64,000 nt of DNA from Dethiobacter alkaliphilus (GCA_016841605.1 JAENYV010000007.1:62001-126000), one strand, 5' to 3'; positions 41,727-49,912 are shown, numbered from the stretch's first letter. Program-made: numbers and translations. The notes: generated by a model from the sequence alone, not told the origin.

Positions 41727-42271
41727 TTTTGCAAAATATGGTAATATTTTTGCGAAAAAAATTTCCCTTGTTTCTAACGATAATAGTGCTGCTATCTTTT
41801 TTGCTGCTTTCTTTAAACCGTTTTGTCTCCTTAAAAACCATGCGGGAAAAGCTTCGGCTTGAAGAACAAGCCCTGGTTAAAGAACAGAAGCAGCTCCTTC
41901 TCCTGCGGCAATTGGAGGAAGAGGGCCCCAGCTTTCTCCAGCGTCTGGAGCTTTTTGACAATCTTATACCAGAAAAAACTGCGGAGTATCAGATGGTGAG
42001 CCACCTGCAAAAAATTGCCTCTGTAAGCGGAATTCACCTGCTCCAGGTACAATTTGACACTGAAATTTCTTCTGACGCCTACATGGAGATACCTATGGAT
42101 CTTTCACTAAAGGGCTCTTTCCGGGCCTTACTGCAAATGCTGCACACCCTGCGGGAGGGAGAACGGGCATTCAGGGTTGACAAGATAGAGATCACCGGTG
42201 AAGAATCCGGAATTAGGGTAAATCTCAGAGTCAGCGCGTTTTACCGCGACAAGAAAGAGAGCGCAAGTTGA
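41723..42271 (+). CDS. pilO: Type IV pilus assembly protein PilO
   Basis: A 182-residue bitopic protein: TM about 13-31, coiled coil about 35-75, then a ferredoxin-like domain (YQMVSHLQKIASVSGIHLLQ ... MDLSLKGSFRALLQMLHTLR). It heterodimerises with PilN. TTG start overlapping the pilN stop. Confidence 0.9.
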   Translation: MILQNMVIFLRKKFPLFLTIIVLLSFLLLSLNRFVSLKTMREKLRLEEQALVKEQKQLLLLRQLEEEGPSFLQRLELFDNLIPEKTAEYQMVSHLQKIASVSGIHLLQVQFDTEISSDAYMEIPMDLSLKGSFRALLQMLHTLREGERAFRVDKIEITGEESGIRVNLRVSAFYRDKKESAS

Positions 42272-42346
42272 CAATTAACCGGTCCTAAACAAGGGAAGAT
42301 AAAGAAACTGTCCCCCCTGGCCGGCCAGAACAGGTGGTGTATATTA

Positions 42347-44026
42347 TTGAAAGGGTTTACCAAAAAATTTTTAGGTGATTTTCTCCTGGAGTTCGGGTAT
42401 ATTACGCCGGAACAGCTGGAGGAAGCCCTGAACTACCAGAAAGAAAAAAACCGGGAAGGAACCCATGTCCTGCTTGGTCAGGCTCTTATTTCCCTCGGCT
42501 TCTGTACGGAAGAAGCTATTACCAAAGTTATGGCCCACAAAGCCGGTATTTCTTTTCTCACCCTGCAGCAGCATCCCGTGGACAGCGCGGCTGCCAACCT
42601 TATCGAACCGGAGGTAGCTCTGCGCTACAATGCTCTTCCTATCGGTTTTGACAACGGCAAACTCCTTGTTGCCCTCAAACATCCCTCTGATGTTATTGCT
42701 GTCGACGACCTGCGTATTATAACCGGTTATGAGATCAAACCGGTTATCGTCCCGGACAGTGAACTGACAGCGGCTATTGAACAGTTTGCCCGCTCTACGA
42801 CGGAGGTGGAGCAGGAGGAAGAGGAGACAAGCGAACTACTGCAAACAGAAGAAACGGAAGAAAGACCGGCAGTGCAGTTGGCCAATCAGATTTTGCACCA
42901 GGCGGTGCGTTCTTCAGCCAGCGACGTCCATATTGAACCCCTGGAAAAAAGTATGCGCGTACGTATGCGCATTGACGGAGTCCTTCATGAAGTCATGCAA
43001 CACCAGCGCCGCATGCACCCGCCCCTTATCTCCCGTCTAAAAGTAATGGCCGGAATGGATATTGCCGAGCGCCGCCTACCCCAGGACGGGCGTATGACCA
43101 TGAAGATCGATAAACGGACCATAGACGTCCGGGCTGCTTCCCTGCCGTCCGCTTACGGCGAGAAGATTACCATGCGCATCCTTGACCGGGACGCGCGCCT
43201 CATTACCCTGCAGGAGATGGGGTTTCCACAAGATCAGCTGGAAAAGTACAGCCGGATTATGCATCTTCCCTATGGATTTATTTTGGTTACAGGTCCGACC
43301 GGAAGCGGAAAAAGCACCACCCTTTACTCCACTCTGTCGGTGCTGAATTCTGTCGACAGGCATATTATTACCCTGGAAGATCCAGTGGAGCGACGGCTGG
43401 ACGGTATCAACCAGATTCAGATTAATCTGAAAGCAGGGCTCACCTTTGCCTCAGGTCTGCGGGCCATCGTCCGCAACGATCCCGATGTGATTATGGTCGG
43501 TGAGATCAGGGATCATGAATCCGCCCGTATCGCCGTTGAATCCGCTCTTACCGGCCACCTGGTTCTCGCCACCCTGCATACCAACGATGCAGCCGGTGCC
43601 ATTACACGTCTGGGTGATATGGGCATTGAACCCTACCTGACAGCTTCCTCTGTTGTCGGCGTAGTAGCCCAGCGCCTGGTGCGTCTCCTTTGCCTCCATT
43701 GCCGGGAAGAGGAACAGTTACCTGCTACCGATCTTCTAGCCAGCGTTCCTGATTTCCCCCTGGAAGAGGGAGAAAAAACCGTAACTCTCTATCGACCCAG
43801 GGGCTGCATCCGCTGCAGCAATACCGGATACAAGGGACGCACCGGTGTTTACGAACTGCTTGCCTTCAGTGAAAATATTCGACGCCTGACCCTGGAGCGC
43901 CGTTCCACCCAGGAGATTAAAGATGCCGCCATAAGCGAGGGGATGGTTACCCTGCGCCGTGACGGACTCGACAAGGTGAAACGGGGACTTACCTCTCTGG
44001 AAGAGGTCATGCGGGTAGTCGTTTAA
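42347..44026 (+). CDS. pilB: Type IV pilus extension ATPase PilB with MshEN-type N-terminus
   Basis: A 559-residue ATPase. Two MshEN-like 24-residue motifs (about 8-31 FLGDFLLEFGYITPEQLEEA and 43-66 LLGQALISLGFCTEEAITKV) could bind c-di-GMP. The catalytic half has Walker A GPTGSGKST (about 321), Asp box EDPVERRL, Walker B NDPDVIMVGEIRD (about 384) and the tetracysteine zinc site CLHC/CIRC. It drives pilin insertion. The start is TTG. Confidence 0.94.
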   Translation: MKGFTKKFLGDFLLEFGYITPEQLEEALNYQKEKNREGTHVLLGQALISLGFCTEEAITKVMAHKAGISFLTLQQHPVDSAAANLIEPEVALRYNALPIGFDNGKLLVALKHPSDVIAVDDLRIITGYEIKPVIVPDSELTAAIEQFARSTTEVEQEEEETSELLQTEETEERPAVQLANQILHQAVRSSASDVHIEPLEKSMRVRMRIDGVLHEVMQHQRRMHPPLISRLKVMAGMDIAERRLPQDGRMTMKIDKRTIDVRAASLPSAYGEKITMRILDRDARLITLQEMGFPQDQLEKYSRIMHLPYGFILVTGPTGSGKSTTLYSTLSVLNSVDRHIITLEDPVERRLDGINQIQINLKAGLTFASGLRAIVRNDPDVIMVGEIRDHESARIAVESALTGHLVLATLHTNDAAGAITRLGDMGIEPYLTASSVVGVVAQRLVRLLCLHCREEEQLPATDLLASVPDFPLEEGEKTVTLYRPRGCIRCSNTGYKGRTGVYELLAFSENIRRLTLERRSTQEIKDAAISEGMVTLRRDGLDKVKRGLTSLEEVMRVVV

Positions 44027-44061
44027 GGTAAAAAGAGTAACAACCTGCAGGAGACGATAAC

Positions 44062-45243
44062 TTGGCAAAAGAAATGCTCATCCAAACAAAAGATCTGAAA
44101 CCGGGAATGCTTTTAGCTGAAGATTTAAAGCTTAAAACTACCGGAGAAATATTATTCCCATCCGGAATTTGCATTACTGCCGGAATCCTGGAAATTCTGT
44201 ACCTTTTCCCTGTTGGTGAGAGGTGCCGCATCGTTGTGAGCAGGCCGCAGGGAAAAAATAATGCCCCGGTAACCGCCCCCGTGCTTTTCACCCCGTTATG
44301 GCCCGATGCCTGCGGTAAAAAAGCCGGCCGTTCCTTTTTATTCACGGTCTGTATTGCCCTGGAGAGGGAAAGTACCGCTATTCTGCTGCACTTTAACGGA
44401 AATTCCGCGCGGATAAGCCTGGCAAGTTTTTCTTTTTACCTAAAATCATTCTGGATTATCTCTTTTAGCGGTTTAATTCCCAGAACCGTAACAGGTCTAA
44501 ATGAAATCTTATTGAAACCCACATCCGGTCCAGGGCGGAAAGTTATTCCCTGGAATATGTTATCTTTTCTCCTGAGAAAACACTTTTTTACTCTGCCGAT
44601 AAAATGGGGAGAACATGAAAAGTGGGAGCATCTTTTTTTGCTGACAATGCTGTACAGGCTGAGCCGATTAAGGGACCCATATCTCTCTGTTCATGAGCCG
44701 CTGCTTCTCAGGCCGTATAAGCCGGCGGGACCGGGGAGGGAAGAGTTCTCTATTATCGTTCATCCTTCCGCCACAAAAAAAGCCATTATTCTACCTTTTT
44801 GCAAAAACGAAGTACCTCCTGCCCCCCAGGTCCGCAAAAAGCATACCCGCAAATGGTGCCTTCCGGTTCTGCTGCTGGTCCTGGTTTCCGCAGCCATCCT
44901 CTTTACACAGCGCCCTTTCCCTTTTGCCCGGACGGGGACTCTTTCGACCGATTCCCCGACATCGTTCCTGCCGGACAACCGGCAGTTTGAAAACTACACA
45001 GGGGAGAAACAGTCGGGTCTGCCTCATGGAGACGGCACCATTATCTTCCCGGACGGGACCATTTATAGTGGAGAATGGCGGGAAGGGACCATGGAGGGGG
45101 AGGGAGAGATCCAATGGCCCAGCGGCACCCGTTACAACGGCCATTGGAAAGACGGCATGATGCACGGTTCCGGAACGCTCTACCTGCCCGACGGCAAGAT
45201 AATCAACGGTACCTGGGAATACGGAGAGCTGCTTTATGATTAA
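44062..45243 (+). CDS. HD-GYP-N-like domain, TM segment and MORN repeats in one protein
   Basis: A 393-residue protein of unusual build. Residues about 6-60 (IQTKDLKPGMLLAEDLKLKT then TGEILFPSGICITAGILEIL) match the N-terminal domain found before HD-GYP c-di-GMP phosphodiesterases, but no HD-GYP follows. Middle about 60-265 is unrecognised. One TM (about 273-291) leads to an external tail with three MORN repeats (about 325-390: TIYSGEWREGTMEGEGEIQW and TRYNGHWKDGMMHGSGTLYL). It follows pilB directly. A role linking c-di-GMP status to pilus or envelope is inferred. Confidence 0.72.
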   Translation: MAKEMLIQTKDLKPGMLLAEDLKLKTTGEILFPSGICITAGILEILYLFPVGERCRIVVSRPQGKNNAPVTAPVLFTPLWPDACGKKAGRSFLFTVCIALERESTAILLHFNGNSARISLASFSFYLKSFWIISFSGLIPRTVTGLNEILLKPTSGPGRKVIPWNMLSFLLRKHFFTLPIKWGEHEKWEHLFLLTMLYRLSRLRDPYLSVHEPLLLRPYKPAGPGREEFSIIVHPSATKKAIILPFCKNEVPPAPQVRKKHTRKWCLPVLLLVLVSAAILFTQRPFPFARTGTLSTDSPTSFLPDNRQFENYTGEKQSGLPHGDGTIIFPDGTIYSGEWREGTMEGEGEIQWPSGTRYNGHWKDGMMHGSGTLYLPDGKIINGTWEYGELLYD

Positions 45244-45311
45244 TCTGCAGATTACATAAAATACTTTATTTCGACATAATAGGTATTAATAAGGGAAAGA
45301 GGGGGTAACAA

Positions 45312-45779
45312 ATGAAAAAAACTGTCGTCTATTTTCTGTATTTTATTTTACTTTTTTCGCTATGCTGTTCGGCAGTTGGTTGTGAGGATAAAGAGATTAC
45401 TCTGGATGGTGAATTGCAGGAAGAACTGCAAAAAGAAGGAATTATCCAGGAAATCAAAGATCTGTATGAAGGCTTCCGGGTAGCCATCCAGGAGCTTTTC
45501 TTCACCACGCCGCGCGTCGCCCATGACACCAACCTCAAGGTTATCGACAAGGCAATCGACCTTTACCGGCTGATGGAAGGAAAAGACCCTAAGGGCATCG
45601 GCGAGGAAGGAAAGAAGGGCACCCTTGTGGGTGAAGGGTACCTGAAAGAGAACCCACAGATCCCTGTTGGCCTGCAAGAAGAAGAGGGGGAATGGTCGGA
45701 ATATACCCTGAAAGGCGACCCCCCGCGCGCCTGGCCTGTGGGTGACTGGGGAGGGTACCGGGACGGAGATACGCCCTAA
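45312..45779 (+). CDS. Lipoprotein with a pilin-head-like domain
   Basis: A 155-residue protein with a type II signal peptide: basic MKK, hydrophobic core and lipobox SAVGC (Cys24). Residues about 70-140 (DTNLKVIDKAIDLYRLMEGK then GTLVGEGYLKENPQIPVGLQ) follow the same pattern as the soluble head of pilins here (DANRRVLEGAIQMYLAQNGG ... LVPNYVQAMPTPPTGY). The pilin N-terminal helix and G^F cleavage site are missing; the protein is instead lipid-anchored. It could cap or dock the pilus at the membrane. It lies between the MORN gene and pilA. Confidence 0.7.
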   Translation: MKKTVVYFLYFILLFSLCCSAVGCEDKEITLDGELQEELQKEGIIQEIKDLYEGFRVAIQELFFTTPRVAHDTNLKVIDKAIDLYRLMEGKDPKGIGEEGKKGTLVGEGYLKENPQIPVGLQEEEGEWSEYTLKGDPPRAWPVGDWGGYRDGDTP

Positions 45780-45971
45780 AAAACAACACAAAATCACCCA
45801 TCAATGAAAGATGTTTTTCAAAAATAAACATAGGATGTTAATTTTTTAAAGTTTTTTTGGAAAAAGTGTCTAAAAAAATAATTTCCCGGTATAACTAAAA
45901 ATAGAAGGGGCTTCCTTTTCAGGGGGGTTGCTCCTCAAATACCAAAGATCTGTTAAGGAGGTCAAAAAATT
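45780..45971 (+). promoter_or_regulatory. Leader/promoter region of the major pilin
   Basis: AT-rich, no ORF. TATAAC (in CCCGGTATAACTAAAAA) could be a -10 box but no good -35 lies 17 bases before it, so a different sigma factor is possible. A G-rich/C-rich hairpin (GAAGGGGCTTCC) and a strong TTAAGGAGGTC ribosome site follow. Confidence 0.4.
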
Positions 45972-46349
45972 ATGTTTTCCAAGCTTATGCGCAAAGCGCG
46001 CAAGAATCAAAAAGGTTTCACTCTGGTCGAACTAATGGTCGTGGTGGTCATCATCGGGATTTTGACAGCGATAGCGGTACCGGTGTACAACAATGTGACG
46101 GCAAATGCGGCTGCAACAGCTAACGATGCTAACAGGAGAGTACTTGAGGGAGCAATTCAAATGTACCTGGCACAAAATGGTGGGGAATATAATGATGTCA
46201 CAATGTCAGCAGCTGGAGCAATCGCTGGGACAGATATTACCGCTGGCAACCTTGTTCCAAATTATGTGCAAGCAATGCCTACTCCACCAACTGGATACGG
46301 TACTTATACTAAAGCTGCAGACGGGTTTGTTACAAACACTACTCCCTAA
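45972..46349 (+). CDS. pilA: Major type IV pilin
   Basis: A 125-residue prepilin. The leader MFSKLMRKARKNQKG is cut before F, followed by the type IVa helix FTLVELMVVVVIIGILTAIA with Glu5. The head is short (about 85 residues) and without a cysteine pair, ending YVQAMPTPPTGYGTYTKAAD. The strongest ribosome site of the cluster (AAGGAGGTC) fits high expression. Long untranslated regions lie on both sides. Confidence 0.93.
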   Translation: MFSKLMRKARKNQKGFTLVELMVVVVIIGILTAIAVPVYNNVTANAAATANDANRRVLEGAIQMYLAQNGGEYNDVTMSAAGAIAGTDITAGNLVPNYVQAMPTPPTGYGTYTKAADGFVTNTTP

Positions 46350-46506
46350 ATAATGCTCGGGATAAAATAAGTCTTACTCCCCTTAAAGTATAAGGAAGAA
46401 AAAGCGGGCGATGTAAACTTGGGGCTAAAGTCCATGGGGACGTTTCTTTTACTTCATAGAGTCTTATTTCCCTAATTTAAAAAAAAACGAACTCAAGGAG
46501 GGGGTT
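46350..46506 (+). other. Structured intergenic region after pilA
   Basis: No ORF. GGGATAAAATAAG and CTTATTTCCC could pair across about 90 bases that contain GGGGCTAAAGTCCATGGGGAC, itself able to fold. No clean T-run terminator is seen. It may be a 3' stability structure or leader of the degenerate pilin copy; class not recognised. Confidence 0.35.
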
Positions 46507-46614
46507 ATGAAGCTGAAAAAGAAAACTCCCACCTTTCATAAAAATAACCCCCTCATGAACAGCGCAGTAGAGCGGTCTTGTTACCTTCTGTTAGCTTCCC
46601 AGCTTAATATATAG
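46507..46614 (+). pseudogene. Degenerate pilin gene copy
   Basis: AAGGAGGGGGTT precedes an ATG opening MKLKKKTPTFHKNNPLMNSA then VERSCYLLLASQLNI and a stop. The start matches the leader of the next pilin (MKQGTAHPYRHNNPLLNCAG), but the G^FTLTELM region is replaced by a broken frame. An 11-bp perfect inverted repeat, GAGGGGGTTAT (46498-46508) and ATAACCCCCTC (46544-46554), covers its ribosome site and ATG. It is either pilin debris or a regulatory leader peptide. Confidence 0.55.
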
Positions 46615-46804
46615 GGGACCCGAATCACAAAAGCGTAGATTAGAGGAGACGGGATCAGGCTTGAAATATTCCCTTATCGGTTAGCGGAGGGGACGCGGGG
46701 ATAGGTCTTTTATCACTACTTATGTAAAGATCTGCCCCCTTTTCTTAAAAGTTTCTTTTTGAATTAGCTTATTGAGGGAATGCGAAATCTTTAGGAGGGG
46801 TATT
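46615..46804. other. Intergenic region before the second pilin
   Basis: About 190 bases with no ORF and no clear promoter. It probably contains decayed pilin sequence continuing from 46614; G-rich segments (GGAGGGGACGCGGGG) stand out. Confidence 0.3.
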
Positions 46805-47173
46805 ATGAAACAGGGAACTGCTCATCCCTATCGTCATAATAATCCTCTCCTGAACTGTGCCGGATTCACCTTAACTGAGCTGATGGTTGTAGTTGTTATC
46901 ATCGCTATCCTGGTCGCCGTAGCAGTCCCGTTCTATGAAACCTTAAAAGCAGATGCCGCGGAAAAAGCTAACGAGGCGAACATCCGCATTATCCACGGCG
47001 CGGTGCAGATGTATATCGCGGACCATGGTGTCCCGGAGGGCGAACCCGATTGCGGTTGGCAGGAGGCCCTATCAGAGTACCTGCAGGAATGGCCTGAACC
47101 TCCTCCCGGCTATACGGGAACATACCAGGTTAGCGGTACTTTTCAAAACTATAAGGTTGAATTGGAAGAATAA
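46805..47173 (+). CDS. Second type IV pilin
   Basis: A 122-residue prepilin with a 20-residue leader (MKQGTAHPYRHNNPLLNCAG) cut before FTLTELMVVVVIIAILVAVAVP. The head is small, acidic and Pro-rich (WPEPPPGYTGTYQVSG). The ORF track starts at 46772, but the ATG at 46805 follows TTAGGAGGGG. Codons for HNNPLL can pair with the ribosome site, as in the degenerate copy upstream. Minor or alternative pilin. Confidence 0.88.
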   Translation: MKQGTAHPYRHNNPLLNCAGFTLTELMVVVVIIAILVAVAVPFYETLKADAAEKANEANIRIIHGAVQMYIADHGVPEGEPDCGWQEALSEYLQEWPEPPPGYTGTYQVSGTFQNYKVELEE

Positions 47174-47189
47174 AAGCAGGATTAAAAAC

Positions 47190-47232
47190 AAGCTCCCGGT
47201 GAAATGAAACTACCGGGGGCTTTTCCTTTTTT
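47190..47232 (+). terminator. Terminator after the second pilin
   Basis: AGCTCCCGGT and ACCGGGGGCT form a stem around GAAATGAAACT, followed by TTTCCTTTTTTCC. Confidence 0.75.
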
Positions 47233-47333
47233 CCCTTCCATCGTCTTGATATGCAGGTAAACGGGAAGCAGTGGGGAAGGACACTGTTGCTTATTTGAAA
47301 CATGAGGATTCTTTCGCAAATAAAAATCAAAAA

Positions 47334-47362
47334 TTGAAGCTGCCTGGTCAACATGTTATAAT
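47334..47362 (+). promoter_or_regulatory. Promoter of hicAB
   Basis: TTGAAG, 17 bp, TATAAT, 39 bases before the hicA ATG. Confidence 0.65.
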
Positions 47363-47400
47363 TATAACGCCAGCGATAAAATAATTGAAATGGGAAAAAT

Positions 47401-47655
47401 ATGGATACCCAAAAAGTCTTAAAAAAAATTCTGCAAGGTAATAAAAATATTAGATTTGAAGAAATGGTTGCGCTTATTTAATCTTACGGATTTACATTAT
47501 CCCGGGTATCTGGAAGTCACCACATTTTTTTTAACCCCCAAGTAAAAGAAATCATAAACTTACAAAATGTTCAAGGTAAAGCAAAACAGTATCAGATTAA
47601 GCAATTCCTAAAAATGGTTGAATATTATAGATTAACAATGAAAGATGGTGAATAA
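47401..47655 (+). pseudogene. hicA: HicA-type mRNA interferase toxin with in-frame stop
   Basis: In one frame the sequence reads MDTQKVLKKILQGNKNIRFE then EMVALI, a TAA (47479-47481), then SYGFTLSRVSGSHHIFFNPQ and VQGKAKQYQIKQFLKMVEYY. This is the HicA double-stranded-RNA-binding fold with its catalytic GSHHIF histidine. A single base change (for example GAA to TAA) inactivates it; the rest of the frame is intact, so the loss is recent. hicB follows directly. Confidence 0.8.
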
Positions 47656-47657
47656 TA

Positions 47658-47876
47658 GTGGATTATCATATCAACATTTTTTACAGCGAAGGAGACGAAG
47701 GATACATTGCTGATATTCCTGATCTGCCGGGTTGCTCTGCATTCGGTGATACTCCTGAAATTGCCTTAAGCGAACTATCAAAAGCTAAAGATGCCTGGTT
47801 GGAAACAGCAAGGGATAATAATCTGCCTGTCCCTCCTCCCAGGTACCGTCCCATTATTTACCAGGTTAATAGTTAG
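47658..47876 (+). CDS. hicB: HicB-family antitoxin
   Basis: A 72-residue protein: YHINIFYSEGDEGYIADIPD then LPGCSAFGDTPEIALSELSK, the partial RNase H-like fold of HicB. It lacks a separate DNA-binding domain. GTG start two bases after the hicA stop. The antitoxin survives although the toxin frame is broken. Confidence 0.88.
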   Translation: MDYHINIFYSEGDEGYIADIPDLPGCSAFGDTPEIALSELSKAKDAWLETARDNNLPVPPPRYRPIIYQVNS

Positions 47877-48053
47877 AAAATTTCGGGACACATTAAAAAT
47901 TATTGAAAATTAAGCAAAAAATGGACGCTGTGAAATGGCAGCCGGAACATGAAGACATTTTTTTTACTGGCGAAAGCCTTAATTCCATAACTTAAAGATA
48001 TAGCTGCCGGGGGGTTGGTTCCAACAGGAAACTCGGGAACAAGAAAAGCATAT

Positions 48054-48392
48054 TTACAGCCCCAATAATATTCTGATTCTATCTTCAATTAAAGCCATTG
48101 TTGTTGAGGGGACAATACCTGTCCGTGTTACAAGGCGTTCAGTAGAAATAGACCGTATATCCTCACATTTGATATAGCTGGTTTTTTGCAAACCGCCTTC
48201 AGGTGGTTCTAACGGAACATGTAAGGGAATGTGCTTATTTTGTGAGGTGATAGGCAAAACTACTGCCAATTCTGCGGCTCCTTGATTAAAAATGTCAACG
48301 GAAAGTACCAGGGCCGGCCTTCTGCCGGCTTCTTCGTGTCCTTTTACAGGATTTAGATCAACCAGCCATATTTCACCTCTTGAAGGCTTCAT
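48054..48392 (-). CDS. mazF: MazF/PemK-family mRNA interferase toxin
   Basis: A 112-residue toxin: RGEIWLVDLNPVKGHEEAGRRPALVLS is the MazF start and VLPITSQNKHIPLHVPLEPP, YIKCEDIRSISTERLV complete the fold. It cuts specific mRNA sites. Overlaps the antitoxin stop by four bases. A 27-bp piece of this gene (48173-48199) recurs at 51552-51578. Confidence 0.92.
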   Translation of the reverse strand: MKPSRGEIWLVDLNPVKGHEEAGRRPALVLSVDIFNQGAAELAVVLPITSQNKHIPLHVPLEPPEGGLQKTSYIKCEDIRSISTERLVTRTGIVPSTTMALIEDRIRILLGL

Positions 48393-48640
48393 TTATTTTT
48401 CTCCGGATTATCAGCAAGTGCTTTATCCCAAAGCTCTCGTTCCTTAAGTTCTTCTTCCCATTGTTCAGGATTTTTTTTAAGGTCCCAAAAAGCATCGTTT
48501 GTTTCTTCTAATAAACGTTTACGCCGGTACTCTTCAACAGCCTTTTCCAGTATTTCTTGCATGGACATGCCGGTTTGTTCTGCAGTATCCCGCAATGATT
48601 TCCAGGTATTTCGTGTTACCCTGACAGTAGTACTACTCAA
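48389..48640 (-). CDS. Ribbon-helix-helix antitoxin of the MazF pair
   Basis: An 83-residue protein: LSSTTVRVTRNTWKSLRDTA then EQTGMSMQEILEKAVEEYRR, an RHH DNA-binding domain, then an acidic toxin-binding tail. The ORF track extends to 48670, but the TTG at 48640 follows TTAGGAGGA. It neutralises the toxin and represses the operon. Confidence 0.85.
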   Translation of the reverse strand: MSSTTVRVTRNTWKSLRDTAEQTGMSMQEILEKAVEEYRRKRLLEETNDAFWDLKKNPEQWEEELKERELWDKALADNPEKNK

Positions 48641-48695
48641 TTCAAATCTCCTCCTAATAATTACCAACACCCGGTTTTAGCTTTTGTTACAATTT

Positions 48696-48725
48696 AGTAT
48701 ACCATATTTAAAACAATATAATCAA
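48696..48725 (-). promoter_or_regulatory. Promoter of the mazEF-like operon
   Basis: On the minus strand TTGATT, 18 bp, TATACT. The -35 box overlaps the palindrome at 48721-48734. Confidence 0.6.
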
Positions 48726-48734
48726 CATGTTGAT
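48721..48734. promoter_or_regulatory. Palindromic operator of the mazEF-like operon
   Basis: ATCAACATGTTGAT is a perfect 14-bp palindrome overlapping the -35 box, the expected place for autoregulation by the RHH antitoxin. Confidence 0.55.
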
Positions 48735-48870
48735 ACGGAAAAAGGAATTATCACAAAAAAACCCCCGTCTGAACAGTAACAAAAAACCAGACTGCGCCTT
48801 GTTTTTTATTTTCCGTTAATTTATAATGTTCTTAGAAAGAAGAATCGGCCTTTGAGAGAAGGTGACCTCT

Positions 48871-49710
48871 TTGGTTCAGGAAGTTAAAGAAAAAGTAAGC
48901 TCTTTAGAGAAAACCTTGGAAGATTTTATTAGGCATACCAATTTAGGCTTTGCTAAGGTGCAAAATGCTCTGATTGAACAAAAGCAATCGATGGACGATT
49001 TTAAAGAAGAGATGCGTCTGGCCCGTGAACGGTCCGATAAAGAAATGCAAAAGTTCAAAGAAGAGATGCGCTTGGCTCGTGAACGCTCTGAAAAAGATAT
49101 GCTGGAATTCAAAGAAGAAATGCGCCTAGCTCGTGAACGCTCTGAAAAAGATATGCTGGAGTTCAAAGAAGAGATGCGCTTGGCTCGTGAACAGTCCGAT
49201 AAAGAAATGTATTTTGCTCAAGAACGGTCCGATAAAGAGATACAGAACTTCAAAGTAGAAATGAATAAGAGATGGAGTGAACTTGCCAACCGCTTGGGGA
49301 CGTTGGCCGAGGATTTTGTTGCCCCTAATATTCCCTTTATTGCCCAAAAATACTTTCAATGTCCGGAAGAGGCAGAACTTTTTATGGTTCGCTGCAAAAA
49401 AAGACACAGCAAAGAAAAAGCAAAGCGCCGGGAGTTTGATATCATTGCCTTGTATGAGGATAAAGTCATTTTAAATGAGACAAAATCTACTCCCCGTCAG
49501 CAATATATTGATACTTTTGCTGAGTTTCTACCCCAATTTTTTGAATATTTTCCGGAGTACAGCAGCAGGGAACTTATACCCATTTTTGCTTCCCTTTACG
49601 TTGATAAGCAAACTGTGGAATATGCGACACGAAAAGGTATTTATGTACTGGCGATAAAAGGCGATAGCATGGATCTGCTTAATTACAGCCAGTTAAAAGA
49701 CTCTGCATAA
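48871..49710 (+). CDS. Coiled-coil protein with PD-(D/E)XK-like nuclease domain
   Basis: About 279 residues from a TTG behind AAGGTGA (the ORF track uses a GTG inside that site). A helical region with four to five tandem 17-residue repeats (about 46-125, such as FKEEMRLARERSEKDML) leads to a C-terminal domain with EFDIIALYEDKVILNETKST (Asp ... Glu-x-Lys), the PD-(D/E)XK core, and a closing YATRKGIYVLAIKGDSMDLL. Such proteins occur in many copies in some Clostridia and cyanobacteria. DNA cleavage is inferred from the motif. A pseudogene copy lies at 51682. Confidence 0.75.
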   Translation: MVQEVKEKVSSLEKTLEDFIRHTNLGFAKVQNALIEQKQSMDDFKEEMRLARERSDKEMQKFKEEMRLARERSEKDMLEFKEEMRLARERSEKDMLEFKEEMRLAREQSDKEMYFAQERSDKEIQNFKVEMNKRWSELANRLGTLAEDFVAPNIPFIAQKYFQCPEEAELFMVRCKKRHSKEKAKRREFDIIALYEDKVILNETKSTPRQQYIDTFAEFLPQFFEYFPEYSSRELIPIFASLYVDKQTVEYATRKGIYVLAIKGDSMDLLNYSQLKDSA

Positions 49711-49806
49711 AATATAAGAAAAAGTCGCTTTAAATAGAAAGTCACAATATGGTTACAAAGATTAGCAATGCAAAATCCGTATAATATTTTTGTTAACAGA
49801 ACCAAG

Positions 49807-49856
49807 CTCCGCAGGTACAAAACCTTTTATGTTCACCTGCGGTGTTTTCTTTTTCT
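49807..49856 (+). terminator. Terminator after the nuclease-like gene, copy 1
   Basis: CCGCAGGT and ACCTGCGG flank a 18-base loop, followed by TGTTTTCTTTTTC. The same unit recurs in copy 2. Confidence 0.7.
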
Positions 49857-49912
49857 ACAAAAAATTTTAAGGCGGTTGGAACAATGTAAACATGAGGGAT
49901 AGGATTTCGAAT

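Noticed and set aside
46380-46470. Possible c-di-GMP riboswitch after pilA (GCGGGCGATGTAAAC...GGGGCTAAAG)
   Set aside because: The conserved GEMM-I core (GACGCAAAGC) and GEMM-II features are absent; kept only as unexplained structure.
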